From Papaver somniferum (taxonomy: Eukaryota; Streptophyta; Magnoliopsida; Ranunculales; Papaveraceae): a stretch of 64,000 nucleotides of DNA. Below are positions 46,656 to 58,249 of this stretch, in pieces. The position numbers and the translations under genes were made by a program. The stretch covers positions 3,269,531 to 3,333,530 of the forward strand of contig NW_020650526.1 of the NCBI RefSeq assembly GCF_003573695.1, given 5' to 3'. The notes below the pieces were generated by a model that searched no databases, was not told the origin of the DNA, and was given only the letters and a program-made list of their open reading frames with translations. How positions within the stretch are numbered: the stretch's first letter is position 1; the number at the start of each line of letters is the position of its first letter.

Positions 46656-49600
46656 TGGTGACCCGGGAAAGCGTGTGAAAATTAAGCGAAATGAAACGCG
46701 GGCCTACAGTAATACCGCAAGTGCACGGTCGTCGGTTGTAGCTCGTGCAAGTACGGGTCGATCCACAGAGACTGGGTGTGTTTGGAGTATTTAGCTACTT
46801 TGGGCTCTAAATTGCTATTGGGCTTTAGGTTACCTTTGGGTTATAGGCTTGTTTGATAATGAAGTGAACTGAGCTTGGGCTCAGTTGGTCTTGAAGTGCA
46901 CTAGGCTTGACCTTTGAAGTGCAATGGAATGGACTCAATTGATTTGGTCTTGGGCTTTTGAGTTTAGGCTTTTGGATTAAGCCCACAGTTGACTGAATTG
47001 GGCCTTAGGTTATGAATCCAAGACTGAACTGGGCTTTGAGCCTTAACCTAAACTGTGGCTGGGCCTTGGGTAGCAGGACAGTGGCCAAGGCAGGAGCTGG
47101 AAAAGCAGACAGCAGGAGTGGAAGCAGACAGCTGCAGTAGCAAGCTGGTTGAGTAGCAGCAGCAACAGCAGCATGGAAGCAATGCAGCTGTCAGACCAAG
47201 ATAGGCTCTAGGCCATGACACTGGCCAAGGCAGACTAGCACAAAGGCTAAGTCAAGATAGCTAGCTCTAGGACCAAGCTGAGACAGGGAAAAACAGGGTC
47301 AAGGAAGTGCAACAATGCAGTGAGTTAACATGGAGAATAAGGCATCAAGCCAAGACAATGACATAAATAAACCATGAAGCATAGGGCAAGGCTGCAGTGC
47401 TTATGTACAAAGTAAGGTTACAGTGACAGTAGCAATGGCGTTGCATATTTACAATGTGGTAATGGAAATGACAGTAGAGAAGTGACAATGCAGCTGGAGT
47501 ATTTACAAAGGCCAAAAACAATTATGAAACTAAGGTGGCATTTACAATGAATGGTGACATAGTGCTAATGTGATAGTGCAAGCCAAGTAATAACAAAACA
47601 GAGATAGTTGCAAACCAAGGCTACAAGCCAAGGGCAGTGGGAGAACAAGGCACAAAGGCAGCTAGCCTAAGGCAAAGAGTGAAGAAAGAACAAGATACAA
47701 AAAATGAAAGGCAAAGTTGGGAGCCTAGGCATACAACTAGAGTGGGAAGACAACCAGTTTGCTCACAGTCACTAGTGAGCACTAGTTTCTCCCCACTGCT
47801 CAATCAATCCAATGCTTCAAAGGCTTTAGCCTAACATTCACACAAAACAGTAAACATCACAGAGATAACATAGTAACATACACAAATCAGAATCAGTGGC
47901 AATGAGGCACATTTACAATGGCAAAAGCAAACAGCACAAAGTATTATGAGAAGGTGACAGAACAACGAAACTAAACAAAGAACAATGGAACCAAGGCCTA
48001 AGCCAAGGGCAGGGGAGATGGTGAAGGTGAAATGGTGAAGGTGAGCCTAGGCATACAACTAGAGTGGGAAGAGAACCAGTTTGCTCACAGTCACTAGTGA
48101 GCACTAGTTTCTCCCCACTGCTCAATCAATCCAATGCTTCAAAGCTAAACTTCTACCACTAACAGTGAACAAAACATGATTAAACACAAAACTAAACCTA
48201 AACAGTTGACACTAAAAGTGATTTAAACAAGCTTAAATACATTACACCACTAAAATTAACCTAACAATGATTCATACTAAAGCACTAACAGGGATTCACA
48301 GTTAAACATTGAAATTGCACTAAACATGATCAATCAAAAATTAAATTGAAATTAAAAACAAACAGAAATTGAAATTGAACATTAACAGAACTTCACAGTC
48401 CTGGACACTGGCTAGTCCAGCATGAGCCAATTTCACACCCAACACCTTCTATTTATACAAGCAAGCAAAAACCTAAAAATCCCCAAAATATCAGAGAATT
48501 AGGGTTTCACCAAAAAGTGAAATTGACTCACCTAACCTACTGATAACAGCCCTCATACGTCGACCCATGCCTCTTATTCTTCTCCTGATGCAACCCATGC
48601 CTTCAATTTGTACATGCAAGCTCAATCCCAAAAATCCCCAAATTAACAGTAAAATTAGGGTTTTGATTTTTTTACTCACCAACTGTGATAAGACGAGTCC
48701 GTCTTCAACCCATGCTTCTTATCCCTTCTCTTCTCCTTCCCATGCCTTCAATTTCTCTTTCTAGCTCGACATATTTCACTAATCTCTCCTCTAGGGTTTC
48801 TGAAAAGGAAGAGAGAATGGTGAAATAGGTAGGTAGAAGGGTAGGATGATGATGGGTTTCGATTGGTGAGAGCCATGATGGCTTTTGGTGGTTGTGGCAG
48901 AGGTATGGTGGCGGAATGGGTGTTGCAGAGAGGAGGTGGAGAGAAAGAGAAGAAGAAGAAGGAAATGAAAGAGAAGTCGATAGATTTTAGGGTATATGGT
49001 TAGGTTGCTAGTGTGTGAGGCGGGATATCAAAGTTCGATGTTGGCGAATATGAGTCACTGGATGCGAAGCTGGTAGGTGAATCGGATGGCTACCCCTGAA
49101 GAGGCTGGTAGCGACCTTCGGATGTTTTGATACAACGAAGTTAACGGCGAAGATCGAGGTTAGGTGTTGTAGTGTTAAGCGGAAGTATCGAGATTTGATG
49201 CGCATGCAAAGAATCGACCGTTGGATCTAAATGTGATCTAATCTGAAGGCTTGGAATTTAGGTACTATGGTGTTTTGCAGGGACTTCAGATTTTGATGAA
49301 CGATGACGAAGCGACCATTGGATGATGAGATGGATCCGATCTAACGGCTGAGAATGGAGGCGGGTATGGATATAGAAAATGGGTTTGGGTAAGGGTTTTG
49401 GGCCTTGGGTATGCCAAGCCCATATCTTCTTTAAGAACAACTTTTCCTTCTTGAGCCCATTCCTAGCTTTTTGGTCTTGTGCGCACCATTCTTTGCGGCT
49501 TCCTTGCGTAATTTCTTCCGGCTTTTCACTACTCTTCAGCTCTTTTCTGCTCCGCAAGTCATCCAGACTTTATTTATTACCTAAAAAATGCAAAATTAAG

Positions 49601-49729
49601 TAAGAAAAATATTTATTCTTGAAAACAATGAAAATGCAGAATATGGGATAAAATGTAGAATTAATGCACAAAAGATGAGTTAAATGCCAACAAAAAGGGA
49701 TAAATATATACAATATTTGGCACTCATGA
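46656..49729 (-). repeat. Element H, right LTR (3,074 bp)
   Basis: 5' LTR of the right unit. The outer end reads CACTCATGA where the other two have CACTCATCA, so its first bases on the minus strand are TCATGAGTG, a change from the canonical TG. TATAAATA at 48457-48450. Several extra 1-3 bp deletions around 47095-47210 compared with the other LTRs. Confidence 0.92.
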
Positions 49730-51540
49730 ATGACTCTCCTACCGAATTTCCTCCAGTCGAGACAATTGAGAATGTCAAAGAAACGTCAGAATCAGAAGAA
49801 GTCGTTCCAACGGTTGTTGATCCTGATATCTCTAGTGATGAGGAGAAAAGTTCTAGTCAGGTTGTTCCTCTTGAACAAGAGAGTGCCTCCGCTCGACACC
49901 TTTGGATTCAAAGGAATCATGATAATAACAATATTATTGGTGTCAAGGACTCTACGGCTAAGACGAGAGGTCAACTTCAAAATATTTGCAATTTTGGTTG
50001 TTATCTTTCGCAAATAAAACCTATAAACATTGATGAAGCTCTTAGTGATACCTTTTGGGTGAACGCAATGCATGAAGAGTTAAATCAATTTGAGAGACAA
50101 GACGTATGGAAACTTGTACCTTGTCCCCCCAATGTAAATATTGTTGGTACTAAATGGATATTCAAGAACAAATCTGATGAATTTGGCACAATTATCAGAA
50201 AAAAAGCTAGACTTGTCGCTCAGGGTTATTCACAGATTGAAAGAATCGATTTTGACGAAACCTTTGCTCTTGTGGCACGTCTTGAATCCATTCGTTTGTT
50301 ATTAGCCCGTGCTTGTTTTCTTAAGGTTAAGCTGTTTCAGATGGACATTAAATCCTCCTTCCTAAATGGAAATTTAAAGGAAGAAGTCTATGTTGCTCAA
50401 CCTAAAGGTTTTGAAAACCCCGATTTTCCTGATCATATCCTTAAGCTCAATAAGGCATTATACGGGTTAAAACAAGCACCTCGTGCCTGGTTTGAAAAAC
50501 TAACTACTTATCTTCTAAGGAAAGGCTTTTCAAGAGGTGGAGCTGAGAAAACTTTTTTTACCAAATGGAGTGGAAAATATGTTGTGATTGCTCAAGTTTA
50601 TGTAGATGATATCATCTGTGGATCAACATCGGAGAAACTTGCAAAAGAGTTTCAAGTATCTCTTGGTAAGGAGTTTGAGATGAGCAATGTTGGTGAATTA
50701 AAATTCTTTTTGGGTTTACCAATTCAACAACACAAGGATGGAATCTACTTATCTCAAGAAAAATATGCAAAAAATCTTGTCTCAAGATTTGGTCTTGATA
50801 AGTCAACTCCAAAACTCACTCCTATGCCTACCACGGGTAAACTACATAGAGATGAGAAATGTGTAAATGTGGATCATAAACTTTATCGATATATTATTGG
50901 AAGTCTTTTGTATCTCACTGCTACGAGACCTGATATTGCATTTAGTGTTGGTTTGTGTTGGGTTTCAGGCAAATCCAAAGGATCTCATCTTGCTGCCACA
51001 AAGAGGATCATATGTTACATCAGTCACACTGCTGGGTATGGTCTTTCTTACACTTTTGATACTAACACTGATCTTACTGCTTATTCAGATGCCGATTGGG
51101 CAGGATGTGTGGAAGACAGAAAGAGTATATCAGGAGGATTCTACTATGTAGGAATGAATCTTGTAACTTGGCATAGCAAGAAACAAAATTCACAATCTCT
51201 TTCAGCATGTGAAGAAGAATACATTGCTGCTGGGTCATGTTGTACTCAACTTCTATGGATGAAACAAATGCTTGCTGATTATGGAATTGATTCTGGAATA
51301 ATAAAGATCTTTTGTGATAACTCAAGTGCGATTCTCATCACTGAGAATCATGTTGAGCACCCAAGAACTAAGCACATAGACATCAGGTACCATTTTATTC
51401 GAAATCTTTATGAAGATGGTATCATCACTATGGAATTTGTTCCTTCTGAACAACAATTGGCTGATATTCTCATCAAACCATTAGACACTGCCACGTTTCA
51501 GCACTTGCGGCAGTATATTGGTGATGTTCTAGTTCATTAG
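49730..51540 (+). CDS. pol: Copia reverse transcriptase and RNase H (C-terminal pol), one open frame
   Basis: The frame is open from an ATG at 49684, but the first 16 codons lie in the inserted LTR; native Copia sequence starts at 49730. Order: acidic linker (TSESEEVVPTVVDPDISSDE); RT start WKLVPCPPNVNIVGTKWIF; KARLVAQGYSQ; FDETFALVARLESIRLLLA; first catalytic Asp in FQMDIKSSFLNG; YGLKQAPRAW; catalytic YVDDIICGST; SNVGELKFFLG; RNase H with YSDADWAGC, LSACEEEYIAAGSC, FCDNSSAILI, HPRTKHIDIRYHFIR; end ADILIKPLDTATFQHLRQYI. SIRE/Maximus-like. The segment around 50955-50990 reads CWVSGKSKGSH where the family has an FQANPKESH-like word, readable one frame over: two compensating indels. No stops. 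It cannot be expressed as a full polyprotein. Confidence 0.92.
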
Positions 51541-52405
51541 CTCCTCATAACTCTTGCCCCTACTTTTATCTCGATCTTTTGGTCAATTGAGTTTGGAACT
51601 CCAGAATAGTGTTAAGTCCTGTTTACATTTGTTTATAGTAGATATTTTTCTGTCCCGTATCCTAGTGTTTGTAAGAAATCCTTCTTTTCTTGTGAAAGTA
51701 AGGTCGCCTTTATTGTTCCTTCGGGGATGACATTTTATGGGGGGAGTTCTTTTGAGATTGTGCTTAATTGCCAAATATTTGTGGGCAGTGCGGCTGTAGA
51801 ATTTTTAGGGGTTATCTTGTATCTTCATTAACTCCTTGATGAATGCATTTAGCTTCGGATTTATGATTGCATCTAAATTTGTTGGTATGTTAATACACCT
51901 TTTGGTCATGATGTATCTCCATGGAAATTTCATTAGGATCCCACTAATTTTTCGTACCTTTGCGAATTTTTTTTGACAAAAAGGGAGAGAATTAATGTGT
52001 AGTTCACACTACAAATACATATCGTTTACCGATCATTATGTAAGGGGGAGTGGTTTTCATGTTGAGATATGTATTGACTAAGGGGGAGTGATGCATATCA
52101 CCATAGTTTTATTGTCAAAGTTGTGATACAATTGAACTTTGATAATGTGTAATAATACTATGACACTGTATAACAATGATTGAGAGCATTTTGTTTTCTC
52201 ATTGTTATAGCTACGGATCTTCAACAACTGTGATGCTGAACTTACAACCTTTAGGATCCTGGAGTACTTGGAAGTGACGAAGATTTCTTGTCGCGTTAAA
52301 GATGCCAAGGAGATCAAGCATGTGTATAAGAAGCTACATTTTTTATGTTTTTTTTAATCCATATGTATTGATAGTTTTGTCATTAAAATTGACAAAGGAG
52401 GAGAT
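51541..52405 (+). other. Copia 3' non-coding region with repeated polypurine tracts
   Basis: No ORF. Purine tracts: TTTGACAAAAAGGGAGAGAA near 51970-51990, AAGGGGGAGTGG near 52042, AAGGGGGAGTGATGC near 52080, and the terminal GACAAAGGAGGAGAT (52391-52405) abutting the 3' LTR. Several PPT-like tracts in a long 3' region are a known feature of SIRE/Maximus elements. Confidence 0.75.
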
Positions 52406-54926
52406 TGTTATAGAATTGCTCGGTCGAACTCGCATGCGTTTCTATCTCAAGCATGTTTGTCAATGTTAGTGATCAAAACTATAAGTCTTGATTTCTAGCC
52501 TATTTATATATGTCTCGAACTAGGACATAGATAACGTAGTTGAGCTTAAATCTCTCGACGTTCATCTCTTGAAGACGAAGAACTACTAAGGGGAGATTGT
52601 GGACTTTTTCGACAAAAGGTATGTGGAGACTTGAACTTATTTATCACTTGGAAAGTCTATTTATAGTATCTCCTATATTGAGATATAAGTCGTGTTACGA
52701 TATATTTTTATCTATACACATTTGAGATTTCGAGATGAGTATATCTCACTTACATATTTCTCGAAATATGTGTTGGTAAGCTTTCGCTTCGGCCAAGTTC
52801 ATCTTATATCATGAGAAAATTGCCGAGTAACATCTTACATGGTTTTTGTGATATAATCATTTGGTGTAAGACTTGGAAGGTTTCAATAATGATTATTTCA
52901 ATATCTTGAAAATTTCTTTGATGCTAATAGTGTGTGAAAACGACTGTTGACATTATAGAAGAATGTTTCAATGATTGAAATAAAAAGTTTATGATGTAAC
53001 CATCTTTGGATATAAGCATATATAGTGTGTTCGTATATTAGTGTATAAGTCCATAAACCGGAATCCAAGAGTATGTATATGTTTGTATACGAAATTGGTG
53101 AAGGAGACAGGTTAAGTTTGCGTACCCGTAGGCATACTGGCGGAAGTTCTCGAACCGAGAATTTCTGCTGAGTTTGGTTTCAGAAAAACTCTTAACTAGT
53201 CACCTTAAGTATGCGTACCCGTACGCATACTGGCGGAAGTTTTTGAACCGAAAATTTCTGCTGAGTTTGGAAACCTAACAAACTCAAAACCGGTTGCTTA
53301 AGTACGTATACCCGTACGCATACTTAAGCTGGTTACTTTGTCAAATCGGTCAAGTCCATGAACTTAAACATTTAAATAATAAGGAATGCAATCTTTGCAA
53401 ACCGTGACTATAATGTTCATGATTGATTAAAGTGAATCAAATCGATTTGATTTCAATTGTGTTTTCTAAACAATTGAACAACTCTAACTAGTTTCATTTG
53501 AGTCATTTGAACTAGTTATGGTTAAGATGAATAAGGTTGATATGAGAGTAATCATATGGCTAACCTCGGTTAACTATTTGTGAACCAACATGGTGTACAC
53601 GTTAGGTACGGTTACATAAACCTAAATGAGGGTACATTTCATTTGTGTGTAACAAGCTAAGTGCGATCTAACAGTTGAAAGATATTAGCTTGGTTGAATC
53701 AGGTTTTTCATCTAACGGTGAATATTGAATGCTTTGTTACCAAGGTAACTTGGACTGCAAACCCTGATTTGAAAACTATATAAAGGAAAACTCTAGCAAC
53801 TGAGAAACCTAATCCCCACAACTCATGTGTGTTACTAGTTGCATAGCTAGAATCGATTTTCCTTTAACCTTAGGTTTCTTATCGAGACCCTGTAGGTTAA
53901 CGACTTCAAGACTTCATTGGTATTGTGAAGCCAAACCCAACTATTATCTTTGTAGTTGCGTGATCTGATCTTGCTGTTTCTATCGTGTTGAGTAAAATTA
54001 AAATAATTGGCTCGAGATTTTATATCTCCGATAGGCAAGATAGAAAAGTAATCACACACAAACTTCGTCTCATCGTTTGTGATTCCACAATAACTTGTTT
54101 CGCTAGTCGATTAAGTTTATTGTGAGGTGATTGATAATACTAGGATGTTCTTCGGGAATATAAGTCCGGTTTATCAATTGGTTCCCGTTCACCTTGATTT
54201 ATCAAAAGACGTAACAAAAACTCTTGGGTATTTCTGTGGGAGACAGATTTATTCAATCCAATAGACTTTTCTATGTGAGACAGATTTGTATATCAAGTCT
54301 TCGACTTTGGGTCGTAGCAACTCTTGGTTGTGGGTGAGATCAGCTAAGGGAATCGAGGGCGTAGTATCATGCTGGGATCAGATACGTAAGGAGCGCAAAT
54401 GTACCGTGAATCAGTGTGAGATTGATTAGGGTTCAACTACAGTCCAGTCCGAAGTTAATTGGTAGTAGGTTAGTGTCTGTAACGGCTTAATACGGTGTGG
54501 TGTTCAATCTGGACTGGGTCCCGGGGTTTTTCAACATTTGCGGTTTCCTCGTTAACAAAATTCCGGTGTCTGTGTTGTTTCTTTTCCGCATTATATGTTG
54601 TTATATAATTGAAATATCACAGGTTGTGCGTTAATATCAATCAATTAGAATATCCAACCTTTGGCTGTTGATTTACATTGCTTGACACATGAACATTGGT
54701 CTTTGGTACCGTTCAAGTAACTCCTCTTATATTCAATCAGGCTCGCAAGTTTTTATTTGTTGATTATGGATTGAATTAAGAGTTAGAGATATTAAGCTCT
54801 TTTATATACTTTATTCTAAATTGAGTCTGACTGTCTAGTTGATTCTCTAGAAAGTATATTGGAGTAAGTCCTCTCAGATTTCCAAACGAATTGTTGGGTG
54901 TGGTTGTTAGACCCCCCGCATTTTCA
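52406..54926 (+). repeat. 3' LTR of the Copia element (2,521 bp)
   Basis: Collinear with 18315-20824; starts TGTTATAGAATTGCTCGG, ends GCATTTTCA. TATATAAAG at 53777-53785. Retains three palindromic GTACCCGTACGCATAC-type modules at 53112-53330. Confidence 0.93.
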
Positions 54927-55488
54927 CTTTTCTCTACACAAAGGTCTATATTTATAGGCTAAGATGCTTATACAACGATATTATAGTGTTGGTCATATTC
55001 TATCTTTCTTGATGGTCATGTCGGGTGATCACTAATATCTCCTTCCGATACTCCGTTCCCGACTCTGTGTTCCCCTGGAGATTGAGTCTCCTGATTTATC
55101 TCTTCTCGGCTCACGTTCGTCTTCGCCTAAAGGTAATGGTCCCGATGTCCCTCAATCCGACATTGCTACTCTGCCGATCCGAGTCTGCCATACTATGCAT
55201 CCGCGCCTGTCGCGACGTGACTCTTCTGCTCCTACGCGTACTCTGTCAGTGCACTTAATGCCTTGCTCCTCGATTCAAACCCGATCGTCGAATATGGTTT
55301 TTACTCTACACGTGTTTACCTCTTCTCTACATGCAGTAGATACTTTCTTTTACTGTACCAGATCCGACAGAATGATTCCATGCTTCGCTTTTCTTTCTTC
55401 CTTGATGGATCACAACTTAGGATTGCGCCACCTTGACTTTCCAACTTATTGCTACTACATTGATATATGTACAAGGCAGTAGTTAACA
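54927..55488 (-). repeat. 5' LTR remnant (U3) of the Tat gypsy element
   Basis: Minus strand starts TGTTAACTACTGCCTTG at 55488 and has a TATAAATATA box at 54956-54947, 20 bp before the point where the Copia element inserted. The sequence is GC-richer than its surroundings, with many CG dinucleotides. The small plus-strand ORFs here have no recognisable product. Boundary by TG start only; the partner LTR is outside the window. Confidence 0.5.
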
Positions 55489-56139
55489 CCTCATATGTTT
55501 GGATGGTCAAGGACATATTATCTCAATCCTAACGGAACCAAGGTAAAAAATTACAAAAGAGTCTTGTATTGATTAGACAAGGTCGTGGGAAAGTACTCGG
55601 CGTAGGGAAATCATCTACAAGAATACTGATAAAGCTTAATTCTTGTTTGTATGGAGGTAGCTATAAGCTCTGAATCTCATCTCAATGATTGCTAAATTTC
55701 CCACAACCTTGAGGATTTACCAACTAAGGTAAGTGTATTGGGTGCCACAAATCATTGTTGTACTTTTTTTAGCGATATTTTATGGGTGTTTAAGATGTAG
55801 AAAACTTCCATTAATATAGGAGTAAAGCCTGCAAAAATTAACAAGATTAGTCAGATTTATGGAGGGGTAAACCAGGTGTAGAATCTGAAAATTATAATTA
55901 GTTAAAAACGGTAAGTGAAAAAGGGATAAGTGTCGAATTTCTATTCATCCCCATGCCCCTATCAGGATTTGCCCCCATCAAATATTTTCACAGTTATTCC
56001 TAGTATTTGCTCAAAATTCACAACTAATTTAACTATAGCTTTGGCTTTGGGTGGATGCTTAACTGAGAAAAAGAGTTGCAACCAAAAATATTTTTATGGG
56101 AATATATGCATATTATGCCTTATCGAGACCCATCGGAAT
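55489..56139. other. Intergenic sequence, nothing recognised
   Basis: AT-rich single-copy-looking sequence. The plus-strand ORF at 55930-56220 (96 codons) runs into a segment repeated near 60120 and has no recognisable domain; I do not call it a gene. Confidence 0.5.
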
Positions 56140-57205
56140 GAGAGTACCCTTGATGCTTTACTTCTCACACTTCTTTCATTTGTTCTAAATTCGGATTCCT
56201 TGAGAAGAAGAGAAATATAGATGAACAAAACTATAGTACTCAAAGACTATCTCTGATTTTTTTTTTTTTTTGGATCGGAAAAGAAAAGATTTATTGATCA
56301 AGAAAAAAAGGTATAAAAGACTTATACCACGATTAACCAACAAAGAAAGTAAAAGAAAAGGAGAAAAAAGAATAGCAAAAAACCCACAAACATGCTTATA
56401 CTTAGGAAGAGCAAAAGACAACAGCCAGAAAAACACCACTCTGACACCTTAAAGCTCGAAGTAATCTCTCAGTTTAAGGAATATCTATACAAGTAGTAGC
56501 CCTTTCGGCTTTGGAAAATGAGATTATTGGATTGGATCTTGTAAAAGTGCAGCCCCGCAGGGACACTGATTTAGATGGTCATGGAAGTATGGAGAGACCC
56601 ACAATTTGTGTTTTTAACAATCCGTGACCGTGAGAGCTCGCCAACAATAATAGATAGACCTTTACAAACCGAAGTATACGAAGCAGAGTGCAAAAACAAA
56701 ATAACCAAAAGCCGGCAGGCATACGAAGTTAGTAAAAAGATACGAATCACTCACATGATGAAGGCAACCAAACAAGATGGTTTAGGGTTCCCCGCAGTTC
56801 AGGTCAATCATACTCATAGAGAAGACAATTAAGCTCCACATGTATTGTATTGCATCTAAGCCATCTTCTACTTGCCCTGCCGAATTATCAAATGTGAACA
56901 ACACCAACACCATATACCAATTGGAAAAGCCAAACAAGAAAAAGGTAAGGAAAATAATTAATGATGGGTACAAATCTCACGTGTAAGATTATTTTATTTT
57001 ATGTGGATTGATATCATCCCTAACAAGTGGCATCCGGTTCCAGCAATCATGGAAATATACTACAAAATTTTCCAAGCTTAAACTCGTAAATTTATATGCT
57101 TCCCAGAAAATAGTTTTGATTTGATTGGTTGATTAGTTAAAAGGATGACTCGGTTACTGTTTATGTTTAAATCTTGACCCTGATTACTAAATAACTCTCA
57201 ATAAT
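56140..57205 (+). repeat. Dispersed segment, copy 1 (interrupted by a LINE tail)
   Basis: Two parts match downstream copies: 56140-56220 (TTCTAAATTCGGATTCCTTG, also near 60150-60180) and 56437-57205 (ATGGTCATGGAAGTATGG, GAGACCCACAATTTGTG, TCCCCGCAGTTCAGGTCAA, AGCAATCATGGAAATATA). Copies 2 and 3 lie at 58250-58835 and 60118-61370 in the same orientation. Origin unknown; no coding frame is kept among the copies. Confidence 0.7.
56257..56438 (-). mobile_element. 5'-truncated LINE tail
   Basis: On the minus strand a 182-bp segment ends with CTTTTCTTTTCCGATCC and 15 A, and is flanked by CTCTGA on both sides (56251-56256, 56439-56444). A poly-A end and target duplication of this size, with an AATAAATC word before the tail, suggest a truncated L1-type LINE. 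A pre-insertion break in copy 1 at the same place supports insertion. Confidence 0.55.
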
Positions 57206-57944
57206 AAATCAATAGTGGAAATTAAAATGTCAGGTGCCCCATTTGTTAGAGACTATGCATGAAATTAAGTTCTAATAGAGTTCCAGTAAAAGAAAATAAA
57301 AAAGAATGATCTTAATTGTATCTTAAATTAAGTGTCCAACAAAAGAACTTCTCAAAATTCAAATTATGCTTAAATAAAGACAGAAGGAATAAGAAGTAAA
57401 ACTTATGCCCGTGTACTTGAGGTGTAGGTAGTACAAAATTTGGAGGAACATTTGTCAATTAATTTAAGAACAAGGTGGGTATAACTACTAATTATAGCTT
57501 TATTATTTAACCGAAAGTCAAACACAAAGCTGTGAGTCAAACACGGTGACTTAAAATAGCAACTTTGACTCTCGTACATCTTCGTACTCCAAACAACAGT
57601 CAGTGTGGTATTTAGGAGTGAGGCCCGAGATAAAAACCATCAAATGTAAGAACTTAATGACAAGAATTACCTTTATAATCTATTTCGAAACAAAATGAGA
57701 TGAAAAATGGAGCAAGAAGAAGGAGGAATCAAAAATGGTTTCAGATCTGGTTTCGGAGGGAAGTTTTCGATAGTTTCGGACTGAAAAGTAGTGTCGGTTA
57801 ATCGAATAGGGAAGAAAACAAAAGGTGTAGGGAAATAGACGGAAGGATGTTTTGGACAGTTTAGGTAGAATGGGGTAAATGTGTTGGGTTTTTTTTGTTG
57901 GGTCTATTTTAGCTCGATAGGAACCCTTTTGGGGTTATAAAAAA
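57206..57944. other. Intergenic sequence, nothing recognised
   Basis: AT-rich, no ORF of note and no repeat that I could match inside the window. Confidence 0.5.
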
Positions 57945-58222
57945 CGGAAAATGGGTCATTTGTCCAAATATTTTTAAACCACGGTTCAAATGGACGCGTA
58001 AAAAATAGTTTGGATGAAATGGTCAAAAAAAATAATAAGGATGAAACTGGATACATCCTGTGTAAATTAAAAATAAGAAAAAATATTTGAAAATGGGCAG
58101 GATGAAACTGGTTACATCCTGCCTATTTTTACATTTTTGTCCATTTAAACAGTATCAAAATCTAACTGTCCATTTCACCCAGGAATTGTTGATTCTGATC
58201 TTTTAAACCAATTTTATGTACA
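57945..58222 (+). repeat. Inverted-pair repeat, copy 1
   Basis: Contains GTCCAAATATTTTTAAACC, two GGATGAAACTGG...ACATCCTG words, AAATTAAAAATAAGAAAAA and GTCCATTTCACCCA. The reverse complement recurs at 60215-60534 with moderate divergence. Non-coding; could be a MITE-like or SINE-like family, but I see no defined terminal repeats or target duplication. Confidence 0.75.
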
Positions 58223-58249
58223 AAAATAAAATAAAATAAAATAAACCCC

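Larger units (their letters stand above)
36049..49729 (-). mobile_element. Tandem Athila-like array: LTR-internal-LTR-internal-LTR (element H)
   Basis: 13,681 bp with one target duplication, ATGAC (36044-36048, 49730-49734). Three LTRs (36049-39136, 41355-44429, 46656-49729) alternate with two internal regions of 2,218 and 2,226 bp. All are minus strand and nearly identical. Both internal regions have a PBS on the right and a polypurine tract on the left, and lack any gag: relative to element F, the part from about 26552 to 28090 (the whole gag ORF) is missing. One insertion followed by unequal recombination or replication slippage between LTRs explains three LTRs inside one duplication. Confidence 0.93.
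18315..54926 (+). mobile_element. SIRE/Maximus-type Copia element, split by two large insertions
   Basis: LTRs at 18315-20824 and 52406-54926. Order on the plus strand: 5' LTR, tRNA-Met PBS (20827), degenerate gag N-part (20886-21219), insertion, zinc knuckle, protease and integrase (34472-36048), insertion, RT/RNase H (49730-51540), long 3' non-coding region with repeated GGGGGAG tracts, polypurine tract, 3' LTR. With the insertions left out the internal region is only ~4.6 kb, and the expected gag core is missing. Flanks CCTAT and CTTTT do not form a clean target duplication. LTRs are visibly diverged, and gag and integrase carry stops: an old, inactive copy. Confidence 0.9.
8454..55488 (-). 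mobile_element. Oldest layer: Tat-type Ty3/gypsy element, split by four later insertions
   Basis: Minus-strand pieces that read as one element once the inserts are ignored: the LTR 5' part (55488-54927), more leader (18314-18160), gag N-terminus (11472-11218), gag (10608-9284) and nucleocapsid/protease (9283-8454). The pol half and 3' LTR must lie left of the window, beyond the LARD. The proposed 5' end, TGTTAACTACTGCCTTG on the minus strand at 55488, has the expected TG start and a TATA box ~530 bp inside. I could not place the LTR 3' end or a canonical PBS in the leader. Confidence 0.7.

Noticed and set aside
49792..50073. Minus-strand and alternative-frame ORFs across 49730-51540
   Set aside because: Shadows of the Copia RT/RNase H frame.
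55930..56220. 96-codon ORF as a host gene
   Set aside because: Its 3' third is part of a dispersed repeat, there is no domain, and no neighbouring exon signals were seen.
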